This document shows, piece after piece, positions 35,153 to 46,096 of a stretch of 56,710 nt of DNA. The translations under genes were made by a program, and so were the position numbers. Source of the DNA: Enterococcus nangangensis (GTDB lineage Bacteria > Bacillota > Bacilli > Lactobacillales > Enterococcaceae); contig NZ_BJDR01000012.1 of assembly GCF_005405245.1 (NCBI RefSeq), forward strand, positions 1 to 56,710. Reading direction: 5' to 3'. Within the stretch, counting starts at the first letter, position 1; each line of letters starts with the position of its first letter. The notes beneath the pieces are model-generated. The model was not told the origin of the DNA. It worked only from the letters and a program-made list of their open reading frames with translations, and did no database searches.

Positions 35153-36088
35153 GTGCGTAAAGTTTATTTAAATCACGATGGCGGCGTGGACGACCTCGTG
35201 GCTTTATTTTTAATGTTACAAATGCCGGAAGTGGAATTAGTCGGCGTGGGGGTTATTCCTGGGGATTGCTATTTGGAGCCGGCGGTTTCGGCTAGTCGGA
35301 AAATTATCGACCGTTTTGGTCACGGGGTGAAGCTAGCTGTGGCGGCTTCTAATTCACGTCCGCAAAACCCTTTTCCTAAAGAATGGCGGATGCACGCTTT
35401 TACGGTAGATGCCTTACCCCTTTTAAATGAAAGCGGCCAAGTAGGGACGCCGCAAGCCGTACTGCCGGCGCATTTGCACTTGGTGGAATTATTGCAAAAG
35501 GCAACGGAAAAAATTGATTTAGTTTTCGTGGGACCTTTAACGGATTTAGCTCGGGCTTTGGCGGAAGATGCCTCAATTCAAGCAAAAATCGGCACCTTAT
35601 ACTGGATGGGAGGCACTTTTTTACCTGAGGGGAATGTGCAAGAACCGGAACATGACGGCACAGCCGAATGGAATGCTTTTTGGGATCCGCAAGCAGTGGC
35701 TGACGTTTGGGCCAGTGACCTGACGATTGACTTAGTCGCTTTAGAAAGCACCAATAAAGTTCCTTTAAGAAATGAAACCCGCGCTTTCTGGGCGCAAAAA
35801 CGCCAAGCGTTGGGGGTGGATTTCTTAGGACAAGCCTACGCGATTGTGCCGCCATTAGTGCATTACGCCACCAATTCCACGTATTACTTGTGGGATGTTT
35901 TAACCGCCGCGAGCTTTGGCGAACCGACGTTAGTAACGAAAAAAGTAGTGCGGTCTAAAGTGCACGCTGATGGCTTAAGCCAAGGGCAAACTTATGCAGA
36001 TCCTACCGGTCGACCAGTAAACCTTGTTTATGATGTAAAGCACGATGCGTTCTTTGATTACATTACCCAGTTAGCTGAAAAAGCTTAG
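35153..36088 (+). CDS. Nucleoside hydrolase (IunH-like)
   Basis: The 311-residue protein belongs to the inosine-uridine nucleoside hydrolases, which split nucleosides into base and ribose. The calcium-binding motif is present as NHDGGVDDLVAL near the N-terminus, where most members have D-x-D-x-G-x-D-D, so the first Asp is replaced by Asn. The middle LVFVGPLTDLARAL and IGTLYWMGGTFLPEGNV, and GTAEWNAFWDPQAVADV, are the normal substrate loop. It starts with GTG at 35153 after AAAGGAAG. Ribose produced could feed rbsK at 3.3 kb. A terminator follows. Confidence 0.87.
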   Translation: MRKVYLNHDGGVDDLVALFLMLQMPEVELVGVGVIPGDCYLEPAVSASRKIIDRFGHGVKLAVAASNSRPQNPFPKEWRMHAFTVDALPLLNESGQVGTPQAVLPAHLHLVELLQKATEKIDLVFVGPLTDLARALAEDASIQAKIGTLYWMGGTFLPEGNVQEPEHDGTAEWNAFWDPQAVADVWASDLTIDLVALESTNKVPLRNETRAFWAQKRQALGVDFLGQAYAIVPPLVHYATNSTYYLWDVLTAASFGEPTLVTKKVVRSKVHADGLSQGQTYADPTGRPVNLVYDVKHDAFFDYITQLAEKA

Positions 36089-36090
36089 CA

Positions 36091-36127
36091 AAAAGGAGCC
36101 ATGAGAAAAACTCGCGGCTCCTTTTTT
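36091..36127. terminator. Bidirectional terminator between the nucleoside hydrolase and opuC operons
   Basis: AAAAGGAGCC-GAG pairs with CTC-GGCTCCTTTT, with T-run on the plus strand and A-run on the minus strand. Confidence 0.88.
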
Positions 36128-36138
36128 AGTGGAAATGT

Positions 36139-36804
36139 TTACTGAGCACTTTTCGCCGGATCTAGTTTACGTTCCACGATACCTAAAACCCAATCGGTAA
36201 TGATGGCCATTAAGGCGGTAGGTAAGGCGCCTGCTAAAATAATGGAGGCGCCATTGGTGGCGTTGGTACCGCGGATGATGATATCCCCCAGACCACCAGC
36301 GCCGACGAAAGCCCCGATGGCGGTAATTCCGATGGCTACCACCAAGGCGTTACGAATGCCGGCCATGATCACGGAAACGGATAAGGGAAGCTCAATCATA
36401 TAGAGGCGTTGCCAGGTCGTCATCCCCATTCCTTTTCCCACGTCTAAAATATTTTTATCTACTTGATTCATGCCGGTGTAGGTGTTTTTGATAATAGGCA
36501 GTAGCGAGTACAAGAAGACCGTGACGATCACCACGTTAACGCCTAAACCTAAGCCAATCATTAAAATGGAAATCATCGCTAAAGAGGGGATAGTTTGAAT
36601 AATGTTGGCGATGCGGATGACCCAGTCGGCAATTTTGTGGTGGCGACTAATCCAGATGCCTAGGGGAATGGCGACGATAGCGGCAAAAAGTACGCCGTAA
36701 ATGGAGATGAGAAAGTGACGCATAAATTGCGCGAAAACGTAGCTGCCATTTTCCCTAAAGTAGTACAAAAACTGTTCTAAGAGATTCATATCCTGCAAGT
36801 TCAT
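36139..36804 (-). CDS. opuCD: Osmoprotectant ABC transporter permease OpuCD
   Basis: The 221-residue membrane protein has five to six helices and the EAA-type loop (DVGKGMGMTTWQRLYMIELP), followed by GAFVGAGGLGDIIIRG, as in glycine betaine/carnitine/choline permeases. It is the last gene of the minus-strand opuC operon; the stop of opuCC and its start at 36804 are four bases apart, with GAGGAAGGAAAG as ribosome site. A longer frame (to 36825) exists but would start inside opuCC. It forms the channel together with OpuCB. Confidence 0.9.
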   Translation of the reverse strand: MNLQDMNLLEQFLYYFRENGSYVFAQFMRHFLISIYGVLFAAIVAIPLGIWISRHHKIADWVIRIANIIQTIPSLAMISILMIGLGLGVNVVIVTVFLYSLLPIIKNTYTGMNQVDKNILDVGKGMGMTTWQRLYMIELPLSVSVIMAGIRNALVVAIGITAIGAFVGAGGLGDIIIRGTNATNGASIILAGALPTALMAIITDWVLGIVERKLDPAKSAQ

Positions 36805-36808
36805 TTTC

Positions 36809-37732
36809 TCACTTTCCTTCCTCAAAATAATGGTGTTTACTTAAAAATTCTGCTGCCACAACGCTAGGTTCCACCAAGTTATTATCGGCTTCAAAATTCA
36901 ACTGTTGCATTTGTTCCGTATCGAGTACGCCGGCTAATTTTGCCAGAGCATCTTTGATTTTTGGCTCTTTTTTCAACAATTCGTCTGCCACAACGGGAGC
37001 GGCATCGTAAGGGGGAAAGAATTTTTTATCGTCTTCCAGCATGACTAAGTCGTAACTAGCAATGCGGCCATCGGTAGAATAGCCTAAGACGATATCCATT
37101 TTGCCAGCCGCCACGGCGTCATACACGAGACCGATTTGCATCGGCAAAATTTGTTGGAAAGAAAAGCCGTATTCTTCTTTAAAACCGGTATAGCCATCGC
37201 CAACTCGCGTAATCCAAGCAGTGTCCACCCCAGCAACTAATTCATTAGCATATTTTTGTAAATCGCTGACTTTTTTTAAGCCGTATTTTTCAGCGGTGTC
37301 TTTTCGGACTAAAAAGACGTACGTATTGTCAAAGCCGTAAGAGTCGAGATAGGTTTGCTTAAAGCGTTTTTTAAATTCTGTTTGGACAATTTGAAACGCT
37401 TCTTGGGGATCTTTTACCGGATCTAGCCCCAAGGTGGTAGTTAAATCCGTCCCGGTATAACGCGCCGCCGAAATTTGAGCATCGCCATTCATCATGGCTT
37501 GGTGGTTGATGGTGGTGGTGGCTAAATTATTAATAATCGTCGTGTCATAATCCGTGTAGTGTTCCACCATGCCCGCTACTAAGGCGGCTAAGATTTGGGC
37601 TTCAGAGGTGATGCCGCCGGTAATGGCCACCGTATTTTTTGAAGCGTTGCTAGCCAGACCTGGGAGGGAACAGCTAGTTAAAGTTACGAGGGCAATAAAG
37701 GTGCAAAGGAGTGTTTGCAATTTACGTTTCAT
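36809..37732 (-). CDS. opuCC: Osmoprotectant-binding lipoprotein OpuCC
   Basis: The 307-residue lipoprotein (lipobox LTSC, Cys21) has the OpuAC-type fold: AITGGITSEAQILAALVAGM, NGDAQISAARYTGTDL, DVILGYS-like (MDIVLGYSTDGRIASYDLVM) and FFPPYDAAPVV with the aromatic residues that cage quaternary amines. It delivers carnitine, glycine betaine or a related solute to OpuCB/CD. It lies between the two permease genes with only two to four bases on each side. Confidence 0.9.
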   Translation of the reverse strand: MKRKLQTLLCTFIALVTLTSCSLPGLASNASKNTVAITGGITSEAQILAALVAGMVEHYTDYDTTIINNLATTTINHQAMMNGDAQISAARYTGTDLTTTLGLDPVKDPQEAFQIVQTEFKKRFKQTYLDSYGFDNTYVFLVRKDTAEKYGLKKVSDLQKYANELVAGVDTAWITRVGDGYTGFKEEYGFSFQQILPMQIGLVYDAVAAGKMDIVLGYSTDGRIASYDLVMLEDDKKFFPPYDAAPVVADELLKKEPKIKDALAKLAGVLDTEQMQQLNFEADNNLVEPSVVAAEFLSKHHYFEEGK

Positions 37733-37734
37733 CT

Positions 37735-38370
37735 TTATTCCACCTCCCGTACTTCTTTAGGCACGAGTTTATTTTCTAGACGACCTAAAAGAAAATCCGC
37801 CAAAAGGGCTAAGAGGGTTACGGGAATTGTGCCGGCAAAAATTAATGGGGGTTGATAATTATTTAAGCCGGAGAAAATCAAATCCCCGAGACCACCGGCG
37901 CCAATATAAGAAGCTAGCGTTGCCCAAGCAATCACGTAAACGGTAGCCAGGCGAATACCCGCCATGATGGTGGGCATGGCTAAAGGGAGCTCTACCAGAC
38001 GAATAGATTCAAAATTAGTCATCCCCATGCCTTTAGCGACATCGCGATAGTTGGGATCCACACCTTTCATCCCGATATAAGTATTGCGTAAAATCGGCAG
38101 TAAAGAGTAAACGAATAACGCGAGGATTGCCGGCAATTTTCCTACGCCAAAAAAAGGAATCATTAAAGCTAATAAGGCTAAGGAGGGGACAGTTTGCAGC
38201 GCACTAGTAATTGCGAGGACGATATTGGCAATTTTCGGAGTGCGGGTCAAAAGAATTCCCAGGGGTACGGCAATCAAAATTCCTAAGGCTAAGGCCAAAG
38301 CGGAAAGATAAAGATGTTGCGCCGTTTTAGTTAAAATTTCACTGCCATATTCATTGAAAAAGGCTGTCAT
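37735..38370 (-). CDS. opuCB: Osmoprotectant ABC transporter permease OpuCB
   Basis: The 211-residue membrane protein resembles OpuCD (helix-rich, [20 protein letters not shown] loop, [15 protein letters not shown]). The two permeases are homologous to each other, as is usual for OpuC systems with two different membrane subunits. It starts four bases after opuCA. Confidence 0.9.
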   Translation of the reverse strand: MTAFFNEYGSEILTKTAQHLYLSALALALGILIAVPLGILLTRTPKIANIVLAITSALQTVPSLALLALMIPFFGVGKLPAILALFVYSLLPILRNTYIGMKGVDPNYRDVAKGMGMTNFESIRLVELPLAMPTIMAGIRLATVYVIAWATLASYIGAGGLGDLIFSGLNNYQPPLIFAGTIPVTLLALLADFLLGRLENKLVPKEVREVE

Positions 38371-38374
38371 AATT

Positions 38375-39538
38375 CTAGACCTCCTCTTTTACAGATTCCA
38401 CCGCGTCACTAATCGTTGCTTCGTCACCCCAAAGGACGTCGTACACGATATCTACTAGAGACGCCCGCGTCAAAATACCGGTAACGCGATTTTCATCATC
38501 TACCACTGGCACGTATTTTAAACCACGCTTCAAAATGCGTTGTAAGACGTTCCGCAGTTGGGTCTTCTGATTGACGTAAAAGACATCGGGATTTAAAATA
38601 TCCCCGACACTGGAAACTTTCCCCCGCATTTTTTCCATCGTTTCAACGTCAATAAAACCTTTTAAGACGTTGCTATTATCCGTAACTAAAAGGGTATCGA
38701 CGCGTTTTTCCCGCATCAGCTTAATGGCTTCCCGTAGTGATTTTTCTGGCGTGATGGTAATCGCCTTATTCATGGCAACTTCCCCTACGGTAGTCGTATC
38801 CGGTTTCGCCTGCAAGAGTCGTTCTTCTCCCAAGAGATTTTCCACAAACTCATTAGCGGGTTTTTGTAAAATATTTTCTGGCGTATCAAACTGAATCACT
38901 TTGCCTTCACTCATAATGACGATGCGACTAGCTAGTTTTAAAGCTTCATCCATATCATGGGTCACAAAGACGATGGTTTTCCCTAGCCGAGCTTGTAAAT
39001 CCTTCACTAAATCTTGTAAAGCTTCCCGCGTAATAGGGTCTAGCGCTCCAAAAGGTTCATCCATTAAAATGATGTCTTGATCTGCGGCTAAGGCGCGCAC
39101 AACACCGATGCGCTGTTGTTGCCCGCCAGAGAGTTCACTAGGATAGCGATCCAACATCTCGCGGGGCAGCTCCACTAAGTCAATCATTTTTTCGGCAGTT
39201 TCATTACGCACAGCCGGCTCTACTTTTAAAAGGCGCTGCACTAAGGTAATATTTTCGCGAATGGTCATATGGGGAATCAGGCCGATATTTTGAATGACAT
39301 AGCCAATCTTGCGGCGCAACTCTACCGGATTAAACTCCTGAATATTTTTGTCGTTAATCAGAATTTTTCCTTTAGTGGGCTCATTCATCCGGTTGATCAT
39401 CCGCATACAGGTGGTTTTCCCCGAACCCGATGTACCGATAAAACAAATGAATTCTCCTTGTTGAAAGGAAAGGTTGACATCTTCCACGGCAATTTTGCCG
39501 CCTTTATAAATCTTCGTCACGTTTTGAAATTCAATCAT
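38375..39538 (-). CDS. opuCA: Osmoprotectant ABC transporter ATPase OpuCA with tandem CBS domains
   Basis: The 387-residue ATPase has Walker [10 protein letters not shown] (residues ~36-44), signature [11 protein letters not shown], Walker [14 protein letters not shown], and the H-loop in [11 protein letters not shown]. The C-terminal ~130 residues are two CBS domains ([20 protein letters not shown] and [16 protein letters not shown]), which in this family sense ionic strength or bind cyclic di-AMP. It is the promoter-proximal gene of opuCABCD. GAAGGTG precedes the ATG. The system imports compatible solutes under osmotic stress. Confidence 0.93.
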   Translation of the reverse strand: MIEFQNVTKIYKGGKIAVEDVNLSFQQGEFICFIGTSGSGKTTCMRMINRMNEPTKGKILINDKNIQEFNPVELRRKIGYVIQNIGLIPHMTIRENITLVQRLLKVEPAVRNETAEKMIDLVELPREMLDRYPSELSGGQQQRIGVVRALAADQDIILMDEPFGALDPITREALQDLVKDLQARLGKTIVFVTHDMDEALKLASRIVIMSEGKVIQFDTPENILQKPANEFVENLLGEERLLQAKPDTTTVGEVAMNKAITITPEKSLREAIKLMREKRVDTLLVTDNSNVLKGFIDVETMEKMRGKVSSVGDILNPDVFYVNQKTQLRNVLQRILKRGLKYVPVVDDENRVTGILTRASLVDIVYDVLWGDEATISDAVESVKEEV

Positions 39539-39789
39539 GCATGTTCACCTTCTATTTTTATTTTATTTCGTGTAAAACATCATGTAACATCTGCGCGAAA
39601 GGGACTGCTGACTCGCACAATTTTTCCTAAGTCTGCCTTATAAGTCTGACAAATTTTGGCTAAAAATTCAAATGAGGCCCTTTTGCTTGCTCCCTTGTTC
39701 TCATAAAAAGTTAGTCAAAATGCTGTATTATAACAAAAAGCAAAAAGAAATTAGTGGTTGTCAGAAAAGTTTTCTGTCAGGGCCGACAG

Positions 39790-40030
39790 GTGGTTTTGCT
39801 ATAAAATAAAAATTATTGAATAACAACATAACAAATATTAAAAGAAGATGTGAATGCTTTTAAGAAAGCAGAGTAGCCCAGTGCCGACAGTGGCGGGTAG
39901 AGGGCGCTAGATTGAAGAGGAAGATTGCTAAAAGTGAACTCTATGGCAAGAAGTAAAGGGAATATTTTTATCCCGGTTGATTGTAAAATTCCTTCCTTTA
40001 AAAATCTCTTAAAGGCGGGAAGATTGCTTT
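39790..40030 (+). ncRNA. Possible structured leader or small RNA upstream of mreC (unassigned)
   Basis: The 600-base gap between opuCA and mreC holds, in its right half, an extended -10-like TGCTATAAA (39798-39806) and several hairpins. These are TGCTTT/AAAGCA (39855-39870), GGGA/TCCC near 39960-39975, and TTCCTTCCTTTAA (39989-40001) with TTAAAGGCGGGAA (40009-40021), followed by TTTT. The last is terminator-like. I could not match it to a T-box, riboswitch, 6S or RNase P core. The left half (39539-39790) holds only the opuC promoter region. Confidence 0.25.
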
Positions 40031-40141
40031 TAATCAAGGCGTTTTAATGTTAAAATTGCCTATAGTCTATTGTGTGGCGAGGCGTTAGTCAAAATGGCTA
40101 ACTGTTACGTCTCAGGAAAAAAGAATAAGGGGCAGCTCGCA

Positions 40142-41005
40142 GTGAAAAAATTCAATCCCAGTAAAAAAATTATTATTACCCTAATCATCGCCATCCTCGT
40201 TGTGGTAACCGTCTCCGTAACGGCCTTACAGCGTAACCGTGGCAATAAAAATAATCTTGTGCAATCTGTTATTAACGACACTGTTAGTTTTGTGGATCGT
40301 GCCCTAACGGCGCCAGTTAATTGGCTTAATCGAGGCATCACCGCGGTGGACGATCTTTTTAATACGTATGATGAAAATGCTAAATTAAAAGCGAAACTAG
40401 ATAGCTACGACACAGTGGCTGTGGAAAATAAAAATCAAGCAAAAGAAATTGAAGAGTTAAAAGCAGAATTGGCTTTAAACGCCACTTTAACTAGTTACGA
40501 TACGGTGACGGGAAACGTTATTAGTCGTTCGCCTAATAATTGGCAGGATATTTTAATTATCGACAAAGGTAGTAAAGATGGCTTAGAGAACAATATGCCG
40601 GTAATGTCGCAAAAAGGACTAGTAGGACGCATCGTTGAAGTTAATACGGCGTCTAGTAAAGTAGAACTTTTAACTTCTGAAAATCAAAACTCCGACCATT
40701 TTCCTGTGAAAGTCACTTCTGGTGATGGCGATTCCTTTGGCTTACTTTCTAGTTTCGATACCAAAGAAGGAGCCTTGGTGGTGACGCAATTAACGGGTAG
40801 TGCCACGATTAAAGTCGGCGACCTCGTCCAAACATCCGGTCTTGGTGGCAACTCACCAGCCAATCTCGTGATTGGGACAGTGTCTAAAATTAAAGCCGAT
40901 AGCTTTGGCCTAGAGCGGCAAGTATACGTAACTCCTTATGCGCAAATGTATGACATTAATATTGTGACTGTAGTGAAACGCTTGGCAGGTGAAGCGGATG
41001 AGTAG
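40142..41005 (+). CDS. mreC: Cell-shape protein MreC
   Basis: The 287-residue protein has one N-terminal membrane helix (IIITLIIAILVVVTVSVTAL), a coiled coil (residues ~75-115, NAKLKAKLDSYDTVAVENKN) and the extracellular beta-barrel domain (NVISRSPNNWQDILIIDKG, NMPVMSQKGLVGRIVE). MreC organises lateral wall synthesis with MreD and penicillin-binding proteins. The frame is open from 40070, but GTG at 40142 after AAGGGG gives the usual start KKFNPSKK. It overlaps mreD by eight bases. Confidence 0.92.
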   Translation: MKKFNPSKKIIITLIIAILVVVTVSVTALQRNRGNKNNLVQSVINDTVSFVDRALTAPVNWLNRGITAVDDLFNTYDENAKLKAKLDSYDTVAVENKNQAKEIEELKAELALNATLTSYDTVTGNVISRSPNNWQDILIIDKGSKDGLENNMPVMSQKGLVGRIVEVNTASSKVELLTSENQNSDHFPVKVTSGDGDSFGLLSSFDTKEGALVVTQLTGSATIKVGDLVQTSGLGGNSPANLVIGTVSKIKADSFGLERQVYVTPYAQMYDINIVTVVKRLAGEADE

Positions 41006-41507
41006 AGCTTCTACTATTAAGTATTACGCGCCGTTTACTTTCTTTTTGCTAATGCTTTTAGATGGACAAATGACCCGCGCCTTGGATAGTATCTTTCACC
41101 AGAACTTTTTTATTCATCCCCATACTTTAATGTTGGCGTTAGTGCTGGCAACTTTCCAGCTGTCGCGTCGCTATATGCTGATTACAGCTACTATTATTGG
41201 CGTTTTAATGGATAGTTATTACATTGGCATCATTGGTATTTACGCATTGTGTTTACCTTTGATTGTGCTGTTGTGCTACCAAATTTTCCAATACGTGCAT
41301 CCTAATGCCTTTACCTTGTTGTTGGCGGTCATTATTTTCGTGACGGTTTTAGAAACCTCCTTGCTCCTTGTCCAAGGTGTCTTTTCCTTGGCGGACGTGA
41401 ACTTTGTTAATTTCATTACGCAAACTTTAGGGCCGACATTGTTATTAAATATCGCCTTGTTCTTAATTTTAATTATTCCTTTCAAGAAACTATTTATTTT
41501 TAAATAG
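40998..41507 (+). CDS. mreD: Cell-shape protein MreD
   Basis: The 169-residue protein is almost entirely hydrophobic, with about five membrane helices (YYAPFTFFLLMLLDGQMTRA, LMLALVLATFQL, TATIIGVLMDSYYIGIIGIY), the MreD pattern. The ATG at 40998 lies inside the end of mreC, giving translational coupling. A terminator overlaps its stop codon. The gene order mreC-mreD followed by a SagA-type hydrolase is typical of enterococci. Confidence 0.9.
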   Translation: MSRASTIKYYAPFTFFLLMLLDGQMTRALDSIFHQNFFIHPHTLMLALVLATFQLSRRYMLITATIIGVLMDSYYIGIIGIYALCLPLIVLLCYQIFQYVHPNAFTLLLAVIIFVTVLETSLLLVQGVFSLADVNFVNFITQTLGPTLLLNIALFLILIIPFKKLFIFK

Positions 41508-41518
41508 TTTCTTTTTTT
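41484..41518 (+). terminator. Terminator overlapping the mreD stop codon
   Basis: AAGAAACTATTTA (41484-41496) pairs perfectly with TAAATAGTTTCTT (41501-41513), followed by seven T. Confidence 0.9.
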
Positions 41519-41742
41519 ATTATTCCTTTTAGATAGCTCGGTTATTTATTGTGCTGTTTACGTGTTTTTTAAGAACTGTTTATATTTAATCTTCACCGAT
41601 GAATTTGATACAAGAATGTAACATTAGCTTCAAATCTCTGACATAACTCTGTGCTAGAATGATTTTGTCGCTTAAGAAAGTCTAAAGATGTTTAAGCTTT
41701 AGATATGAAAAAACTTTTTAAGGAAAAGTCGGAGGAATGAAC

Positions 41743-43056
41743 GTGAAGAAGAAGTTGTTGACAGCATTATTAGTGAGTGCCATAACCTTAAGTTCCGTTG
41801 CCTTACCAACAGGGGTAGCCGCTGACGAACTAGAGGATGTCATTAATCAACAAGAACAAGTTATTAAGGACCAACAAGATAAAATCGATGCTTTAAAGGA
41901 TCAAAAAGCAAGTACTGAAACACAAATTTCAGCCTTAGAAGCCCAAATTGCTGAAGTCCAAGCACAAGCTGACGAATTGATGAAAAAACAAGCAGAACTT
42001 CAAAGTGAAGTGGATGACTTAAATCAACAAATCGCCGATTTAACGGCTCGGATTGAAAAACGGAACGAAGCTTTGAAAGAACAAGCTCGTAACGTTCAAT
42101 TAAACAGCAAAGACACTTCTATTGTCAGTGCAATTTTAAATGCTAAATCTTTCTCTGATGCCATTAGCCGGGTGCAAAGCGTTAATACCATGGTGAAAGC
42201 AAATAGCGAAATGATGCAACAACAAGAAGAAGACAAGCAAGCGGTGGAAGACAAACAAGTTGAAACCCAAGCTAAATTAGATGAAATCACTGAAGCTCAA
42301 AGCGCCTTAGAAGTTAAAGCTGGCGACTTAAACGATAAGCAATTAGATTTAAATATCTTAAAAGCTGATCTTGAAAGCCAACAAGCTACTGAAGAAGGTA
42401 AAAAACAAGAAGCTGAACAAAAGAAAGCTGATGCTGAAGCTGAAAAAGCTGCCCAAGAAGAAGCAGCTCGTTTAGCTGAAGAACGTCGGCAAGCTGAAGA
42501 AGCTGCCGCTGCTCAAGCTGCTGCTGAGGCTGCCGCTCAAGCGCAAGAAGAAGCAAATAATAGCTCTGCTAGCACTGGTTCTTCCAACAATGGCGGAAGC
42601 AACAATAATAGCAGTAACAATGGTAACAGCAACAACAACACTGGCAATAACAACGGCGGTGGTACTACTGTTGACCCAACGCCTTCCATTCCAAGTGGTT
42701 CTGTCAATGCATCCGCAATTATCGCTACTGCAGAACGTTACTTAGGTGTTCCTTACCTTTGGGGTGGGACAACACCAAGCGGTTTTGACTGTTCTGGTTT
42801 AGTGCAATACGTTTATGCCCAAAACGGTATCTCTTTACCACGGGTAACTACTAGTCAAGAATATGCTGGGACTGTTATTCCAGTAAGCCAAGCTAAAGCT
42901 GGTGACTTATACTTCTTCGGTTCTCGGGGAAGTACCCATCACGTAGCTATCGCTACTGGCGGTGGAAATTATATCCACGCACCACAAACTGGTGACGTTG
43001 TAAAATACAGCACAGTTTCTTGGTACACACCAAGCTTCGCTGTTCGTTTAAATTAA
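41743..43056 (+). CDS. sagA: SagA-type secreted NlpC/P60 peptidoglycan hydrolase
   Basis: The 437-residue protein has a Sec signal peptide (KKKLLTALLVSAITLSSVAL, cut near AADE) and a long coiled coil (about 30-250, QxxL repeats). An Ala/Glu/Gln-rich stretch and a Ser/Asn/Gly linker (about 275-315) follow. It ends in an NlpC/P60 domain with catalytic Cys350 in FDCSGLVQYVY and His in THHVAIATG. SagA of Enterococcus cleaves cross-linked muropeptides and is needed for daughter-cell separation. I prefer the GTG at 41743, seven bases after GGAGG, to the ATG at 41737, only one base after it; the paralogue at 44782 has the same GGAGG-N7-GTG arrangement. Confidence 0.92.
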   Translation: MKKKLLTALLVSAITLSSVALPTGVAADELEDVINQQEQVIKDQQDKIDALKDQKASTETQISALEAQIAEVQAQADELMKKQAELQSEVDDLNQQIADLTARIEKRNEALKEQARNVQLNSKDTSIVSAILNAKSFSDAISRVQSVNTMVKANSEMMQQQEEDKQAVEDKQVETQAKLDEITEAQSALEVKAGDLNDKQLDLNILKADLESQQATEEGKKQEAEQKKADAEAEKAAQEEAARLAEERRQAEEAAAAQAAAEAAAQAQEEANNSSASTGSSNNGGSNNNSSNNGNSNNNTGNNNGGGTTVDPTPSIPSGSVNASAIIATAERYLGVPYLWGGTTPSGFDCSGLVQYVYAQNGISLPRVTTSQEYAGTVIPVSQAKAGDLYFFGSRGSTHHVAIATGGGNYIHAPQTGDVVKYSTVSWYTPSFAVRLN

Positions 43057-43070
43057 TTTGATGATAATCG

Positions 43071-43101
43071 CGCCCATCTTCCTCAGAAGATGGGCGTTTT
43101 T
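43071..43101 (+). terminator. Terminator after sagA
   Basis: CGCCCATCTTC (43071-43081) pairs with GAAGATGGGCG (43086-43096), followed by five T. Confidence 0.9.
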
Positions 43102-43233
43102 ACGTAAGATAAAGAAAAAAAGCAACAGAAAAGCCGCGAAAAACAAACATTATGGCAAATTTAACGATTATTTTCGCAATTTTTTTACTACTTTTGATCA
43201 GAATCGGGTACAATAGGGGAGTATTAAGCTTAA

Positions 43234-44592
<1,359 letters not shown>

Positions 44593-44596
44593 TGAA

Positions 44597-44633
44597 AAGG
44601 AGGGTGACAAAATTTTTGTCACCCTTCTTTTTT
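44597..44633 (+). terminator. Terminator after gdhA
   Basis: AAGGAGGGTGACAA pairs with TTGTCACCCTTCTT, with one mismatch-type position, followed by T. Confidence 0.9.
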
Positions 44634-44781
44634 ATCTTTTTAACAAGATTCTGAAAAGTTTTCATACTGTTTGCAACAATTGAAATATACTTGTAATAAT
44701 TAAAATATCATTTTGAAATCTTGGAGTGCTAAACTCTAGGGTAAAGAGATTCAGTATATTTGCCAAGTCGGAGGAATAATT

Positions 44782-46047
44782 GTGAAGAGCAAGTTATGGA
44801 CAGCCTTATTAGTTAGCACCATGGTCTTAAGCAGTATCGCTTTACCCACCATCGCTTCAGCTGATGAATTTGATGACATGATTAGTCAACAGCAAGAAGT
44901 AATTAAAACTCAACAAGATAAACTAGCCGATTTGCAAGCGCAAAAGACTAGTACTGAAGCGCAAATTAGCGCTTTAGAAAGTCAAATTGCCGATATTCAA
45001 GAACAAGCAGCAGATTTAATGGATCAACAAGCTGATTTGCAAGGGAATATTGATGATTTGAATGCCGAAGTGGCCACTTTACAAACACGGATTGAAAAAC
45101 GTAACGCAGCTTTAGAAGAACAAGCACGGGAAGTGCAATTAAATGGAAATGATACCTCGGTGGTTTCTGCTGTATTGAACGCCCATTCGATTTCTGAAGC
45201 TATCACGCGGGTTCAAAGCGTCAACACCATGATTAAAGCGAATCATGACATGATGGAACAACAAAAGACGGATAAACAAGCGGTGGAAGATAAAGAAGCT
45301 GAAGCTGAAAAGAAAATGGAACAACTACATCAAGCTGAAGCAGTCTTAGATCAAAAAGCCGGCACCTTAAGTGACAGCCAATTAGAATTAAACGTCTTAA
45401 AGGCTGATTTAGAAGCGAAAGCAACGACTGAAGAAAGTAAAAAACAAGCGGCTGAAAGCAAACTAGCTGATGCTAAAGCCCAACAGGCAGCACAAGCTGA
45501 AGCAGCTAAAAAAGCAGCGGAAGCCAAAGCAGCTGCTGAGGCTAAGGCTCAAGAGGCCGCAGCGCAACCAACAACTGTGACCCAAACACAAACAGCAGTT
45601 CAAAATAATCAGCCAAGTGGGACGAAAACTGAAACCTCACAGCAAGAGCCTACCAAAAACAATTCTGTAGAAAAAGAAATTACGATTCCCGCACCGAGTG
45701 TTAGTGGAAGTGGCATCTTAGGCACAGCCGCTAACTACTTAGGCGTACCTTATTTATACGGGGGAACTACACCAGCAGGTTTCGACTGTTCTGGTTTTGT
45801 TCAATACGTATTTAAATTAAATGGGATTAGCTTACCACGGACCGCAGCTGAACAAGCATATGCTGGCACGCAAATTCCAGTCAGCCAAGCTCAACCGGGT
45901 GATCTTTACATTTTCCCTGGTTTAGGTCACGTGGCCATTGCCACAGGCGGTGGCGGTTATATTCACGCTCCCCACACTGGTGATGTAGTAAAATACAGCC
46001 AAATTAGTTCTTCATGGGGGCCAATTTTTGCAGTCCGCATCAACTAA
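44782..46047 (+). CDS. Second SagA-type secreted NlpC/P60 hydrolase
   Basis: The 421-residue protein repeats the layout of the gene at 41743: signal peptide (KSKLWTALLVSTMVLSSIAL, cut near SADE), coiled coil to about residue 225, and an Ala/Lys/Glu-rich stretch. A Thr/Gln/Pro linker follows instead of a Ser/Asn/Gly one, then an NlpC/P60 domain with Cys336 in FDCSGFVQYVF and His383 in GLGHVAIATG. The two coiled coils are very similar (for example SVNTMIKANHDMMEQQ versus SVNTMVKANSEMMQQQ), so they are duplicates with different linkers. The GTG start follows GGAGG by seven bases. It probably shares or divides the cell-separation role. Confidence 0.9.
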   Translation: MKSKLWTALLVSTMVLSSIALPTIASADEFDDMISQQQEVIKTQQDKLADLQAQKTSTEAQISALESQIADIQEQAADLMDQQADLQGNIDDLNAEVATLQTRIEKRNAALEEQAREVQLNGNDTSVVSAVLNAHSISEAITRVQSVNTMIKANHDMMEQQKTDKQAVEDKEAEAEKKMEQLHQAEAVLDQKAGTLSDSQLELNVLKADLEAKATTEESKKQAAESKLADAKAQQAAQAEAAKKAAEAKAAAEAKAQEAAAQPTTVTQTQTAVQNNQPSGTKTETSQQEPTKNNSVEKEITIPAPSVSGSGILGTAANYLGVPYLYGGTTPAGFDCSGFVQYVFKLNGISLPRTAAEQAYAGTQIPVSQAQPGDLYIFPGLGHVAIATGGGGYIHAPHTGDVVKYSQISSSWGPIFAVRIN

Positions 46048-46057
46048 AAGCAAGATA

Positions 46058-46087
46058 AAAGACTCGACGTCGGTCGAGTCTTTTTTT
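46058..46087 (+). terminator. Terminator after the second SagA-type gene
   Basis: GACTCGAC (46061-46068) pairs with GTCGAGTC (46073-46080), followed by seven T. Confidence 0.9.
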
Positions 46088-46096
46088 GTAGAAAAG

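Noticed and set aside
39840-40030. T-box, 6S or RNase P RNA upstream of mreC
   Set aside because: No T-box GGUGGNACC core, no specifier loop, no RNase P or 6S signature. Kept only as unassigned structure.
39813-40037. 74-codon minus-strand frame upstream of mreC
   Set aside because: No ribosome site, no motif, and it covers sequence that is better explained as structured RNA or spacer.
41590-41640. WalR box before sagA
   Set aside because: TGTAAC occurs, but the second half-site five bases later matches only partly; the same is true before the second SagA-type gene. Too weak to annotate.
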